Below the pieces are notes generated by a model. It saw only the letters and a list, made by a program, of their open reading frames with translations. It did no database searches and was not told where the DNA came from. A DNA stretch of 22,715 bases from an uncultured Porphyromonas sp. (lineage in GTDB: Bacteria; Bacteroidota; Bacteroidia; Bacteroidales; Porphyromonadaceae): positions 1 to 22,715 of the forward strand of contig UQBE01000036.1 in the NCBI GenBank assembly GCA_900539155.1, given 5' to 3'. Positions 8,060 through 16,516 of the stretch are shown piece by piece; position 1 is the first letter of the stretch; every line of letters begins with the position of its first letter. Made by a program: the position numbers and the translations under genes.

Positions 8060-8602
8060 CTACTGCTGGTCAAAGCGCAACTTAATCAGTGCAAAGATAG
8101 CATAGTTTATCATATCTTGGTAGTTTGCCGAGATGCCTTCGCTCACCAGTGTCTTGCCAGCTAGGTCCTCAATTTCTTTCGTCCTGAAGATTTTGGTTAG
8201 GATAATGTCCGTGATAGAGCTAAGGCGCATCCTACGCCACGCCTCATCGTAGTCATGGTTCTTGTCGACCATAAGTTGGTAAGTCTGCTCGATGAGCTGA
8301 TCGTATAGCAGTAGAGCCTCATCGGGAGATAGGTCTGGCTTATCACTTGGGGTGCGGGCGAGCTGTATGAGTCCGATGACTCCATAGTTGACGATGCCGA
8401 TATACTCATTGTCTACGTCTTCATCGATACGCTGCTCAGCCTTGGTCTCTAGGGAACGTATGCGTATAGCCTTAATCATAATCTGATCCGTGAGCGATGA
8501 GGGGCGTAGGATACGCCACGAAGCTCCGTAGTCGTGTAGCTTCTGTGCAAAGAGCGTTCGGCACTCTGCGACCACCTTATGATACTGTTGTTCTGTATTC
8601 AT
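8060..8602 (-). CDS. DUF1599 family protein with two internal repeats
   Basis: This 180-aa protein is built from two copies of the same module. Residues 10-82 contain KLHDYGASWRILRPSSLTD...YIGIVNYGVIGLIQL, and 103-175 contain KNHDYDEAWRRMRLSSITD...YQDMINYAIFALIKL. The shared K-x-HDY-x-x-(A/S)WR...(S/T)D core and NY-(G/A)-(V/I) helix are those of DUF1599, which is related in pattern to nucleotide-modification or MazG-like helical folds. The function is unknown. No signal peptide is present, so it should be cytosolic. It lies 33 bp after lon and 45 bp before the BT_3928-like gene and probably starts the tpiA operon. Confidence 0.82.
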   Translation of the reverse strand: MNTEQQYHKVVAECRTLFAQKLHDYGASWRILRPSSLTDQIMIKAIRIRSLETKAEQRIDEDVDNEYIGIVNYGVIGLIQLARTPSDKPDLSPDEALLLYDQLIEQTYQLMVDKNHDYDEAWRRMRLSSITDIILTKIFRTKEIEDLAGKTLVSEGISANYQDMINYAIFALIKLRFDQQ

Positions 8603-8613
8603 ATGGAATTACG

Positions 8614-8625
8614 CTAAAGCTTTAG
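8614..8625. other. 12-bp perfect palindrome between lon and DUF1599
   Basis: The 33-bp gap contains CTAAAGCTTTAG, a perfect 12-bp palindrome 11 bp before the DUF1599 start codon. With no loop it is a poor terminator; it could be a protein-binding site or chance. Confidence 0.25.
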
Positions 8626-8635
8626 GTGAGGGGGG

Positions 8636-11101
8636 CTAATCGTTGAGTGCTAGGTCTAGCACTTCCCTAATCGTCTCTACATAGGAGAATGTCAAGCCCT
8701 CGATATAGATAGGCTTGATGTCTAGGATGTCCTTTTCGTTCTCCTTACTCAGGATGAGCGTCTTGACGCCAGCGCGCTTGGCCGCTAGTATCTTCTCTTT
8801 AATACCGCCCACGGGGAGAACACGCCCAGTGAGCGTAATCTCACCACTCATAGCTATGCGGGGCTTGACGGTACGCTTGGTCAAGGTAGAGACCAGTGAA
8901 GTCGCCATCGTGATGCCAGCACTTGGCCCATCCTTTGGAATGGCGCCTTCTGGCACGTGCAGGTGTATCTCCAGCTTGTCAAATGTATCGACCGGTATCT
9001 GTAGCTCTTCAGAATGAGCCTTGATGTAGTCGAGAGCTATGACGGCACTCTCCTTCATCACGTCGCCTAGGTTACCCGTGAGGGTGACCTTGCCTTCCTT
9101 ACCGTGGTGTGTAGAGCTCTCGATGAAGAGTATCTCACCGCCCACCTCGGTCCAGGCTAAGCCAGTCACGATGCCTGGCATACCGAAGTCCTGCCATATG
9201 TCGCGTGTGTAGGGTGGTGTACGCAGGTCCTGCTGTATTATCTCTGGCGTAATCTGAACCTCGTACTCTTGCTCCATAGCGACCCGCTTCGCCTGTTTGC
9301 GCATGAGGGCTGCAAGCTTCTTCTGTAGAGCTCTCACGCCGCTCTCTCTTGTATAGCCCTCGATGAGATAGGTTAGGGCGTCGGTGTCTATAGCAAACTG
9401 CTCGCTCGTCAGCCCATGTGCCTCTAGTTCCTTGGGTACGAGATGACGCTGAGCTATCTCAATCTTCTCCTCGAGGAGATAGCCTGAGACTTGGATTAGC
9501 TCCATACGGTCTAGTAGGGGACGGGAGATGGTGCTGAGCGTATTGGCCGTCGCGATAAAAAGCACCTTGCTTAGGTCATAGTCTATGTCTAGATAGTTGT
9601 CGTGAAAGGCCACGTTCTGCTCAGGGTCTAGCACTTCGAGGAGCGCAGCCGCTGGGTCGCCCTTGTAGTCCGAGGAGATTTTGTCTATCTCGTCCAGTAC
9701 GAAGACGGGATTGCTCGTGCCAGCCTTCTTGAGACTATCTATGATGCGTCCACACATAGCTCCTATGTAGGTACGTCGGTGACCACGTATCTCAGCCTCA
9801 TCGTGTAGACCTCCGAGAGAGATGCGTACATACTTGCGCCCTAAGCTCTCAGCGATGCTCTTACCCAGAGAGGTCTTACCCACACCGGGAGGTCCGTAGA
9901 GACAGAGGATGGGTGCCTTGAGGTCGTTCTTTAGTTTGATGACTGCTAGATGCTCGAGGATTCGCTCCTTAACAAGCTCTAGGCCGAAGTGGTCGCGGTT
10001 GAGAATCTTCTCCGCATGTTGCAGATCAAATCGGTCCTGACTGCACTCTTGCCAGGGGAGATCCAGCATCAGACGCAGGTATTGTAGCTGTATGGAGTAG
10101 TCGGGAGCTTGAGTAGGTATGCGCTCGAGGTTGCCCAGCTCCCGTTCGAATATCTTTTGGACCGCCTCGCTCCACTGTTTCTTCGTCGAGGCTTCACGTA
10201 GCTCGTCGATGGTTTGGTCGGCTAAATCGCCTTCGCCCAGCTCTTCCCGTATGGTGCGTATCTGTTGCTCTAGGAAGTGCTTGCGCTGCATCTCGTCCAT
10301 ATCTGACTGAGTCTGCTTGGATATCTTCTCATTAATCTGCACCAGCTCGCTCGTCTGACGCACATAGGGGATGAGAGCTATCACAAGCTCCTTGACATCG
10401 GAGATACGCAGTAGTTCTATCTTCACACGTGCTACTAGGGAGAGATAGGCAGCTGTAAAGTTGACCAAGAAGGGAATATTATTCTCCTTATGGAGGCTAT
10501 TGACGAACTCATCTGCATTCTCCATCTGTCTGAGGTGGACCAGTTCGCCCAGCTCATACTGGAGCTTGCTGTAGGCTACGAATAGTTCCGTATCATGAGC
10601 CAGAACCCGATTTGAGTGTACCGGCATGAGTGGGTTAGAGACTCTACAGCGCAGGTATGGATTGGACTGAGTAAATGAGTCTATATCTACTCGCACCACA
10701 CCTCTTAGGATTGCAACCAGATTCTCAGGTGAGGGGTGGATGACATCTTCCACGATGCAAAGCACACCGACCTCGTAGAGTGATTTCGTCGAGATTTCCT
10801 CGTCAGCATCCTCAGATGTAGAGGTGACGGCAACGAGTAGCTGACCCTTGGACATCGCATTGTCCACGGCGCCTATCTGCTTGTCCTCCGTCAGCATCAC
10901 GGCTTGTAGGACGTTGGGGAAGACGACCGCATTAAACACAGGAAGCACTGGGAAGCTTTTCCCAGAGATTGTCTTCTTAGCGTGGTTGGCATCCTCTTGT
11001 AGCTCACTCGTCTCCACCAGACTTGGGAGCGGAAGCACGGGACCTCCAAAGCTAACATTGGGGATGGGTATCTCGGTCAGGTCGTAATTATCTTTTTTCA
11101 T
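8636..11101 (-). CDS. lon: ATP-dependent protease Lon
   Basis: Lon degrades damaged and short-lived regulatory proteins in the cytoplasm as a hexamer. The N-terminal substrate-binding (LAN) domain runs from about 48 to 255, followed by a coiled-coil region (about 255-330). The AAA+ module has Walker A GPPGVGKT at 403-410 and Walker B FVLDEID at 467-473. The C-terminal protease domain has the Ser-Lys dyad: Ser about 727 in KDGPSAG and Lys about 768 in GGIKEK. The length, 821 aa, suits the Bacteroidetes form, with an N-terminal extension of about 45 residues. ATG at 11101 is the first good start. A TACCTTTG -7 box lies 126 bp upstream, and repeat copy B lies beyond it. Confidence 0.97.
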   Translation of the reverse strand: MKKDNYDLTEIPIPNVSFGGPVLPLPSLVETSELQEDANHAKKTISGKSFPVLPVFNAVVFPNVLQAVMLTEDKQIGAVDNAMSKGQLLVAVTSTSEDADEEISTKSLYEVGVLCIVEDVIHPSPENLVAILRGVVRVDIDSFTQSNPYLRCRVSNPLMPVHSNRVLAHDTELFVAYSKLQYELGELVHLRQMENADEFVNSLHKENNIPFLVNFTAAYLSLVARVKIELLRISDVKELVIALIPYVRQTSELVQINEKISKQTQSDMDEMQRKHFLEQQIRTIREELGEGDLADQTIDELREASTKKQWSEAVQKIFERELGNLERIPTQAPDYSIQLQYLRLMLDLPWQECSQDRFDLQHAEKILNRDHFGLELVKERILEHLAVIKLKNDLKAPILCLYGPPGVGKTSLGKSIAESLGRKYVRISLGGLHDEAEIRGHRRTYIGAMCGRIIDSLKKAGTSNPVFVLDEIDKISSDYKGDPAAALLEVLDPEQNVAFHDNYLDIDYDLSKVLFIATANTLSTISRPLLDRMELIQVSGYLLEEKIEIAQRHLVPKELEAHGLTSEQFAIDTDALTYLIEGYTRESGVRALQKKLAALMRKQAKRVAMEQEYEVQITPEIIQQDLRTPPYTRDIWQDFGMPGIVTGLAWTEVGGEILFIESSTHHGKEGKVTLTGNLGDVMKESAVIALDYIKAHSEELQIPVDTFDKLEIHLHVPEGAIPKDGPSAGITMATSLVSTLTKRTVKPRIAMSGEITLTGRVLPVGGIKEKILAAKRAGVKTLILSKENEKDILDIKPIYIEGLTFSYVETIREVLDLALND

Positions 11102-11226
11102 AAAGGTAATGTCAAGTATCTATCCGCTTAGCTGCGCAATCTGCTACTAGTCGGATTTGAGGAGTAAGGGGGAGCGCAAGTAGTGTACTCTGCAAGCTTT
11201 TGAGCCTGCGTCCTTTACTCCATATG

Positions 11227-11234
11227 CAAAGGTA
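11227..11234 (-). promoter_or_regulatory. Candidate -7 promoter box upstream of lon
   Basis: The minus strand reads TACCTTTG, a full match to TAnnTTTG. It would give a 5' leader of about 120 nt for lon. No TTTG is seen at the -33 spacing. The rest of 11102-11292 holds nothing else I can name apart from a small ATTCA/TGAAT inverted repeat at about 11276-11289. Confidence 0.45.
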
Positions 11235-11352
11235 GTGAAATTGGCGGTGAACGCTGCTTGCTCAGGGCTGGAGAAATTCAACGCTGAATCGCTACAATAA
11301 TTTAGACCCGACTACACTTCGATGCGGAGCTGTGTCGGGGAAAACGGATTCT

Positions 11353-11404
11353 TCACGTGGAGATTTCGAAATATCCAGGTGGAGAATTTTTATTTTCCAC
11401 GTGG
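11353..11404. repeat. Left triad of 22-bp-spaced palindromes
   Basis: Three sites begin at 11353 (TCACGTGG), 11375 (CCAGGTGG, degenerate) and 11397 (CCACGTGG), each exactly 22 bp apart, with 14-bp AT-rich spacers. The last 18 bases (11387-11404) are an exact inverted copy of 11461-11478. Confidence 0.85.
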
Positions 11405-11460
11405 GGAAGAAAAAATTCTTCGGAGGAATCAAATGAAACTTCGGAGGAAATGAATCACGC

Positions 11461-11512
11461 CCACGTGGAAAATAAAAAATATCCACGTGGAGATTTCTGA
11501 TTTTCCACGTGG
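11461..11512. repeat. Right triad of 22-bp-spaced palindromes
   Basis: Three perfect CCACGTGG sites begin at 11461, 11483 and 11505, again at an exact 22-bp step. As a block it is an imperfect inverted copy of the left triad, so the array is symmetric around the 56-bp centre. Copy A shows the same step at 8 and 30. Confidence 0.87.
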
Positions 11513-11618
11513 ATATTCGAGAAAGGAGGGGATCGGACGAAATTCCCCGTTTATTAGAAGTTAGAGGTTAGGGGCGACACATTATGAGACTATTGACTTT
11601 TACAACAGTCTGCGCAGC

Positions 11619-13943
11619 TTACAAGACGGGACGCTCGAGTGAGAGCGTCGCTGCGCTTTCGGTGCGTACGGGCTTAACCTGGTCACCTGCCGAGAAGGCA
11701 TACGAGATGGTCAGCACCAGTCGCCGACGTGGCGAGAGGTTGAGACGAAGCTGCTCGGTCGTATCACCCATCCTCATCGTGATCCGATCCCGACTATGGA
11801 GGAGATTGCTCAGCGAGAGACTGAGCTGCAGCTGATCATGCAGTAGGGAGGCATAGCAACCTAAGTCCAGTCCGTAGCGACCGCCGAGGGTGTAGCCGAG
11901 TTGCTGACGAGCTGTCTCACCGCTGAAGGCTACGCTCAGACCAACCATCTTGGTGATAGTAAACTGATGCGTTGAGGTGCCACCCACCGAGAAGCTCTCT
12001 ACCGACCGCCCAGGCATTTGCTCTTGATCATAGCGTAGGTAGAGGATATTATTCGTTCGCCAGAAGGGGAAGAGACTCTTATTGAACGTCCCCGATGCGT
12101 AGTGGCTCCAGCGACTTCCCACATTGCTCGGCTGTGTATAGTAAAGGTCGGGAGCACTCTCGTCCTTATAGGTCATGATCTGAATGATGTTGCGACCGTA
12201 GCGCACCCGATAGGTGAACTGCCAGTCACGGTTGAGGAAGTAGTTGACCTCCGCCTCGTCAAATGTTTCCTGCTTAAGTCGCTGATTACCGATGCTGTAG
12301 AGATTCTTCGTCAGGTAAGTCGCCACGGGCGAATAGTAACCGTAGTTGGGTAGCGAGAAGAAATGGCGGTATGCCACGCCTATCCCCGAAGCCTTCGCGG
12401 GGTTAAGCATATACTGCAGGAGCAGGTTAGGATAAAGCCCCCGATTTGGCACGGTATAGTCATTCTGCGCATTGAGTAGGTCTCGGTAGTGCACCACCGT
12501 CGTCTGATAGCGCAAGCCCGCCTGTAGGTAGAGCCGCTGGGTCAGCATCTTGCTGTACTCTAGATAAGGCGAAAGGTCAAAGCCTAAAATCGAAAACTGC
12601 CGATGAATGATCTGTGACAACGTGCTGTTGCTCACACCGCCCGCATCGTTGTCATCCAGCCCATAGTTATAAGAGAACCCACCTGTGAGCTGATTGCCTT
12701 CCGCAAAGACTAGTGTGGCTCTTGGGTGAAAGGTCAGATAGTGCGTCCTGCTCTTGCTCTCTGCCAGCTCCCCCTCATTGGTCGAGTAGTAAGCCGATCC
12801 ATCGCTCTGCGAGTGGCTATAGCTCACTGTAGAGGTGATGCCCAGTCCCTCGCATACGGCCAGCCGTGCGGCATAGCTCACACCGCCATTGAGGTTCAGA
12901 ATGCGCTGGTCGTACCCTTGTGTCAGGAGCGTTTGCCCTGCGCCATCCTCTAGAAGCGTCTCCGCCTTAGGACGGTCGTATATCACACCGCCAAAGACGC
13001 CCAGCGTGTGCTGCTTATTGATCTGATACTTAACGCCGAAGTTGTCTAGCACGGCATAGTCTCTATTCTTGCTGTGACTCATCGTGGTGACGAGACTAGA
13101 GGCTTCGCCCTGGTACTTGTTTTGTCGTTTATACAGCGTAGTGTAGCGTCCCCCGCCACCACGTAGCGTGTTGTATAGCGAGACACCAGCCTTGGTGTAC
13201 TGCAGGAAGAGCGAGGGCCCCCCATCTACAAAGCCTCTCTGGTCAAACTGCGTCCGCAAGCTCACCGAGCCGAGAAGTCCCGCCTCAGTCCTTAGCGTGA
13301 TGTAGATGATTCCGCCCTTGATCTGCTGTCCTAGCGAAACGCCTGGATTAGGCACCACCTCAATGTGGTCTATCATAGAGGTCGGTATCGAGTTCAGTTG
13401 CTGTAGCGTAATCTGCTGGTCTCCGATGTAGATAAGGTTGTCCTCCTTACCGTTGAGTAGGAGCTGGTTACCACTCACCTCGACGGATGGAATGAAGCGC
13501 AAGGCTTCCGACATAGACTTCCCCTTGGTCACTGGGTTGCCCTTAAACTGTACACGGATATTGCCATTTGACTGCAGCTTCGTGTGTTTGGCGACCACCT
13601 CAACCTCAGAGAGCTCAACGCTGTTTTCCTCTAGTGTAAAGTCCAACTGCGTGGTAGGCTGAGTGATTGTCACCCTCTGCTGCTGCGTCTTGTAACCAAT
13701 ACAGCGCACCTCTATGAGATAGGTTCCACAAGCGGGTAGCCGTAGCGCATAAGCTCCCTGCGCATTGCTCACCGCACCCGTCAGCGTCGTCGCTGTCGTG
13801 TCTCTCTGTAGCGTGATCGTAGCACCGATGATCGACTCTCCGCTACTGTCGGAGATGCTTCCCTTAACTTCGTAAGCGCCTTCCTGTGCGCTAAGCCATT
13901 GTCCCGCCATAACGAGCAGGAGGACGAAAACTACCTTCTTCAT
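11619..13943 (-). CDS. Outer-membrane beta-barrel receptor 1 (TonB-receptor type)
   Basis: The 774-aa product has a signal peptide (1-20, ending LSAQ), a carboxypeptidase-regulatory-like domain (about 24-108), a plug-like domain (about 115-232; ALRFIPSVEVSGNQLLLNG...IDHIEVVPNPG) and a long beta-rich barrel to the C-terminus. This is the OMP_b-brl_3 / TonB-dependent receptor-like layout; it is shorter than SusC proteins and no SusD gene is adjacent, so glycan uptake by a Sus system is unlikely. The start is ATG at 13943 (MKKVVFVLLL), because the upstream extension lacks signal-peptide character. It follows barrel 2 by 49 bp and is probably co-transcribed with it. Unlike barrels 2 and 3 its signal peptide is not part of the shared 69-bp block. 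Substrate unknown. Confidence 0.85.
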   Translation of the reverse strand: MKKVVFVLLLVMAGQWLSAQEGAYEVKGSISDSSGESIIGATITLQRDTTATTLTGAVSNAQGAYALRLPACGTYLIEVRCIGYKTQQQRVTITQPTTQLDFTLEENSVELSEVEVVAKHTKLQSNGNIRVQFKGNPVTKGKSMSEALRFIPSVEVSGNQLLLNGKEDNLIYIGDQQITLQQLNSIPTSMIDHIEVVPNPGVSLGQQIKGGIIYITLRTEAGLLGSVSLRTQFDQRGFVDGGPSLFLQYTKAGVSLYNTLRGGGGRYTTLYKRQNKYQGEASSLVTTMSHSKNRDYAVLDNFGVKYQINKQHTLGVFGGVIYDRPKAETLLEDGAGQTLLTQGYDQRILNLNGGVSYAARLAVCEGLGITSTVSYSHSQSDGSAYYSTNEGELAESKSRTHYLTFHPRATLVFAEGNQLTGGFSYNYGLDDNDAGGVSNSTLSQIIHRQFSILGFDLSPYLEYSKMLTQRLYLQAGLRYQTTVVHYRDLLNAQNDYTVPNRGLYPNLLLQYMLNPAKASGIGVAYRHFFSLPNYGYYSPVATYLTKNLYSIGNQRLKQETFDEAEVNYFLNRDWQFTYRVRYGRNIIQIMTYKDESAPDLYYTQPSNVGSRWSHYASGTFNKSLFPFWRTNNILYLRYDQEQMPGRSVESFSVGGTSTHQFTITKMVGLSVAFSGETARQQLGYTLGGRYGLDLGCYASLLHDQLQLSLSLSNLLHSRDRITMRMGDTTEQLRLNLSPRRRLVLTISYAFSAGDQVKPVRTESAATLSLERPVL

Positions 13944-13992
13944 TCGAAAACTTGACTTGTTATTATTATCTGCGAAATGCTTTGCTGAAATA

Positions 13993-16494
13993 CTACTGCA
14001 CACCTGTTCTCTGGTCTAGGTCGGAGGTGGCGAGAGACTCGTTGCGCGTCACCTTACGGCTCTTGCCCGAGTTGAAGTTGTACGTGATCTTTAGAGCGAT
14101 AGCACGCGCTTGGATCATATTCCTTTGGTTATACTCGAAGTCATCGCCCCACTGCTTCGTCTCGAAGCGGTTGTATTTCGAGAAGGGGTGCTGAGCCGTC
14201 AAGGTTAGATCCAGCTTGTCGTCCCAGAAGCTCTTCTTCAGGTAGAAGCTGTACCCGTGGCTGTATGAGTAGGTCGTGCGGAGTGTCGGCGGATTGGTAT
14301 AGTAGTACCACGTAGCTCCTAGGTACCACGACTTGGGGAGCGTGACATCCACATTGGCGGAGAACATGTGCTCCCAGCTCCGCTGAGTGAGTCCTTCACT
14401 AGGATAGTCGAAGAGGTGATACCTACAACTACCAAAGAACGTAAGCGAGAGCGGCACGATAGGACGCCAGTTCAACCAAAGCGAAGCGTTCGGCACACGG
14501 TGCAAGCCTGCATTAGCAAAGGTGTGATACAGTATCTCTGGACTCTTGGGGTCTCTATACCTTACGGGCATAATCGCATTGTTGGTTTGCTCATAGCCCG
14601 TCGTTAGACTGAGGTAGAGTTGGTTCGAAAAGAATGTATAGGAGAGGTCTACATTGTGATGTAGCTCCGACTGCAAGTAAGGATTGCCAAAAGAGATGTC
14701 GTAGGTTGTCACCTGACTTCGATAAGGATTGAGACGCCAGATAGAGGGACGGATAGGGCTCATCTTGTAAGAGAGGAAGAGCTGCTGGCGGTCAGTGAGC
14801 ATGTAGGAGAGCGTAGCCGTAGGGATCAGGTCTATGCCCGTCTTGTGAAAGTCTCCCTCACTGTTTTGCGAGAAAGTTATCTTGTCATAGACCAGCGTGC
14901 CTCGTGCTCCAGCGGAGAGAGCGAAGCGTTCACCCTGCCAAGCGTAGTTGGCATAAGCTGACGTAAGGCTCTGCAGCTGACTCATGTCTCCCTGACGGTA
15001 GAGCGGGTTATTCACCTCTTGCCAGTCGCCCTTGCCTTCGTTCCAGAGATGGTACTCAGGGCGAGAGCTACCCAGTCGTAGCACCTCCTTGACACCTACC
15101 TGCAGAGCGTGTCCTCCGCTCCAGATAAACTGATAGTCGCTCTGTAAGGCATGCTCGCTCAGACCTCCGCGTGAACGCTCCATACGTCGTGTCTCATCAT
15201 AGGGAGAGCTCTCCCAGCTGGTGAAGCCATCTCGGTACTGACGCTCAGTCCACTCCTTGTACCTCAGGTCTGGGTTGTAAGCGTAGCGATAACCTATCGA
15301 GAAGCGGGGCTGCTTGTCCGCTGCATAGAGATTGCGATAAATAAGGTTACCCTCTACAGAGCCAGAGGTCAAGCGCATCTGATTGAGCGACGTGGCATAT
15401 CGTGTAGGCTCATTAGGACGATCGAAAGTCTGCTGAGAGAGCCCTGTGGTGTAGACCGATGAGACGAAGAGGTGCCCATCAGCATAGAGGCTATTCAAGC
15501 TATCTATGGCGTACTCTCCCATCAAGCTACCGACATGGTTTTGGAAAATACCATCGTTGCTTCTTCCAGTTACCTCTTTGGACTTGAAGAGGCTGGTCGT
15601 CTTATCCCCTTGGAATGTGCGTCTAGATATATCCACAGGCTGATCCTTATGACGCGTATAGTCATAGTTGTAGTTGAGCGCTACGCTGAGCTTACCCTTG
15701 GTGAGAGTCAGACTTGAGGTACCATTGATATTGGGGATTGTAGAGCCCATCAGAGAGACTAGGCCGCTGTACCCATCTAGACTCTTGCTCTCAGTGATGA
15801 TATTGATGATAGCATCTCCAGCAGAGGCGTCGTAGCGAGCATCTACCTGTGTGATTACCTCTATACCCTTGACGCTACTGGCGGGGATGCCTCGCAAGAC
15901 CTCCGTGGGGTTCATCGAGGCAACACGAGAGGGCGACCCGTTGATGTAGACGGAGAAGTTTGACGACCCCTTGACACGTATATTCCCCTCTCCATCAACA
16001 GTGACGAGGGGCACCTTGCGCAGGGCAAAGAGTAGATTGTCCGTCTGAGCCAAGACGTCGTTTTTCATATCATAGGTCAAGCCTTTGGGAGAGAGCTTGA
16101 TGAGCTTGCGACGCGCCACCACCTGCACCTCGTCTAGAGCCTGAGCATCGGGTGCTAGGTAGATCGTGTCTAGACTATTCTGTCCCGCCTGTGCCGTCAC
16201 CCGCATCTGTTTAGTCTGAAAGCCAACCGACCTAATCGTCAACTGGTAGCTACCCATACGGGGTAATGTCATCTCGAAGTGTCCCTGCTCATTGCTCACC
16301 GCACCGCCTGTCAACTGTTCGTCTAATAGTTTGTACTCAATCGTAGCGTAGGCTATCGCCTCGTGACGTACGGAGTCCATAACGACGCCACTGATCTGAC
16401 AAGGAGCCTTTTGCGCCGAGGCTGTTAGTGCGACAAGCAATAGCCCCGTCACTAGGAGGACTTTGCGGATAAGGGTTGATAATAGACGTTCCAT
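13993..16494 (-). CDS. Outer-membrane beta-barrel receptor 2 (TonB-receptor type)
   Basis: This 833-aa protein has a signal peptide (1-28, ...VALTASAQ), a carboxypeptidase-regulatory-like domain (about 32-118), a plug-like domain (about 125-240; LLFALRKVPLVTVDGEGN...IKGIEVIT-type segment) and a barrel of the OMP_b-brl_3 class ending in TYNFNSGK plus a polar tail. It should sit in the outer membrane and probably binds a ligand or is energised through TonB, although no TonB box is obvious. A strong Bacteroidetes promoter precedes it (16517-16548), so it can be transcribed apart from barrel 3. The DNA for its signal peptide is 93% identical to that of barrel 3, while the mature proteins are clearly different. 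The substrate cannot be inferred. Confidence 0.86.
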   Translation of the reverse strand: MERLLSTLIRKVLLVTGLLLVALTASAQKAPCQISGVVMDSVRHEAIAYATIEYKLLDEQLTGGAVSNEQGHFEMTLPRMGSYQLTIRSVGFQTKQMRVTAQAGQNSLDTIYLAPDAQALDEVQVVARRKLIKLSPKGLTYDMKNDVLAQTDNLLFALRKVPLVTVDGEGNIRVKGSSNFSVYINGSPSRVASMNPTEVLRGIPASSVKGIEVITQVDARYDASAGDAIINIITESKSLDGYSGLVSLMGSTIPNINGTSSLTLTKGKLSVALNYNYDYTRHKDQPVDISRRTFQGDKTTSLFKSKEVTGRSNDGIFQNHVGSLMGEYAIDSLNSLYADGHLFVSSVYTTGLSQQTFDRPNEPTRYATSLNQMRLTSGSVEGNLIYRNLYAADKQPRFSIGYRYAYNPDLRYKEWTERQYRDGFTSWESSPYDETRRMERSRGGLSEHALQSDYQFIWSGGHALQVGVKEVLRLGSSRPEYHLWNEGKGDWQEVNNPLYRQGDMSQLQSLTSAYANYAWQGERFALSAGARGTLVYDKITFSQNSEGDFHKTGIDLIPTATLSYMLTDRQQLFLSYKMSPIRPSIWRLNPYRSQVTTYDISFGNPYLQSELHHNVDLSYTFFSNQLYLSLTTGYEQTNNAIMPVRYRDPKSPEILYHTFANAGLHRVPNASLWLNWRPIVPLSLTFFGSCRYHLFDYPSEGLTQRSWEHMFSANVDVTLPKSWYLGATWYYYTNPPTLRTTYSYSHGYSFYLKKSFWDDKLDLTLTAQHPFSKYNRFETKQWGDDFEYNQRNMIQARAIALKITYNFNSGKSRKVTRNESLATSDLDQRTGVQ
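16412..16480 (-). repeat. 69-bp signal-peptide repeat, unit in barrel 2
   Basis: This block matches 18901-18969 at 64 of 69 positions without gaps. It encodes the STLIRK...ALTASAQ signal peptide; similarity stops abruptly at the mature N-terminus. Confidence 0.85.
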
Positions 16495-16516
16495 TTGATG
16501 ATTGTTGTTATAGAGA

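Larger units (their letters stand above)
11293..11617. repeat. Dispersed CCACGTGG element, copy B (complete)
   Basis: This is the only complete copy, about 325 bp, filling most of the 517-bp gap between lon and the first barrel gene. In order: a left edge TACAATAATTTAGA shared exactly with copy C; about 47 diverged bases; a left triad of palindromes (11353-11404); a 56-bp centre; a right triad (11461-11512); a tail with GAGGGGA...TTCCCC; and a stem-loop ending in CTGCGCAG (11610-11617), one base from the barrel gene's stop codon. 11354-11433 matches 22636-22715 at 78 of 80 positions, and 11478-11617 matches 3-161 apart from a gap of about 20 bp and scattered changes. No convincing gene is present. 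Confidence 0.88.

Noticed and set aside
11292..11486. Open frame on the minus strand across copy B sharing a 22-residue stretch with a frame in copy C (22517-22714)
   Set aside because: The shared peptide simply follows from the 78/80 DNA identity of the repeat; the rest diverges, composition is unlike a protein, and the frame spans the palindromic arrays.
11353..11512. Possible CRISPR array
   Set aside because: The constant parts are only 8-bp palindromes and the 14-bp spacers are AT-rich and similar to one another; no cas genes are present and there are only three units per block.
11619..13943. Barrel 1 truncated by insertion of copy B
   Set aside because: Its C-terminal tail after the last barrel strand is about as long as those of barrels 2 and 3, so the gene appears complete.
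13944..14003. Upstream start for barrel 1 at 14003
   Set aside because: The added 20 residues lack signal-peptide character and overlap the end of barrel 2; ATG at 13943 starts a normal signal peptide.
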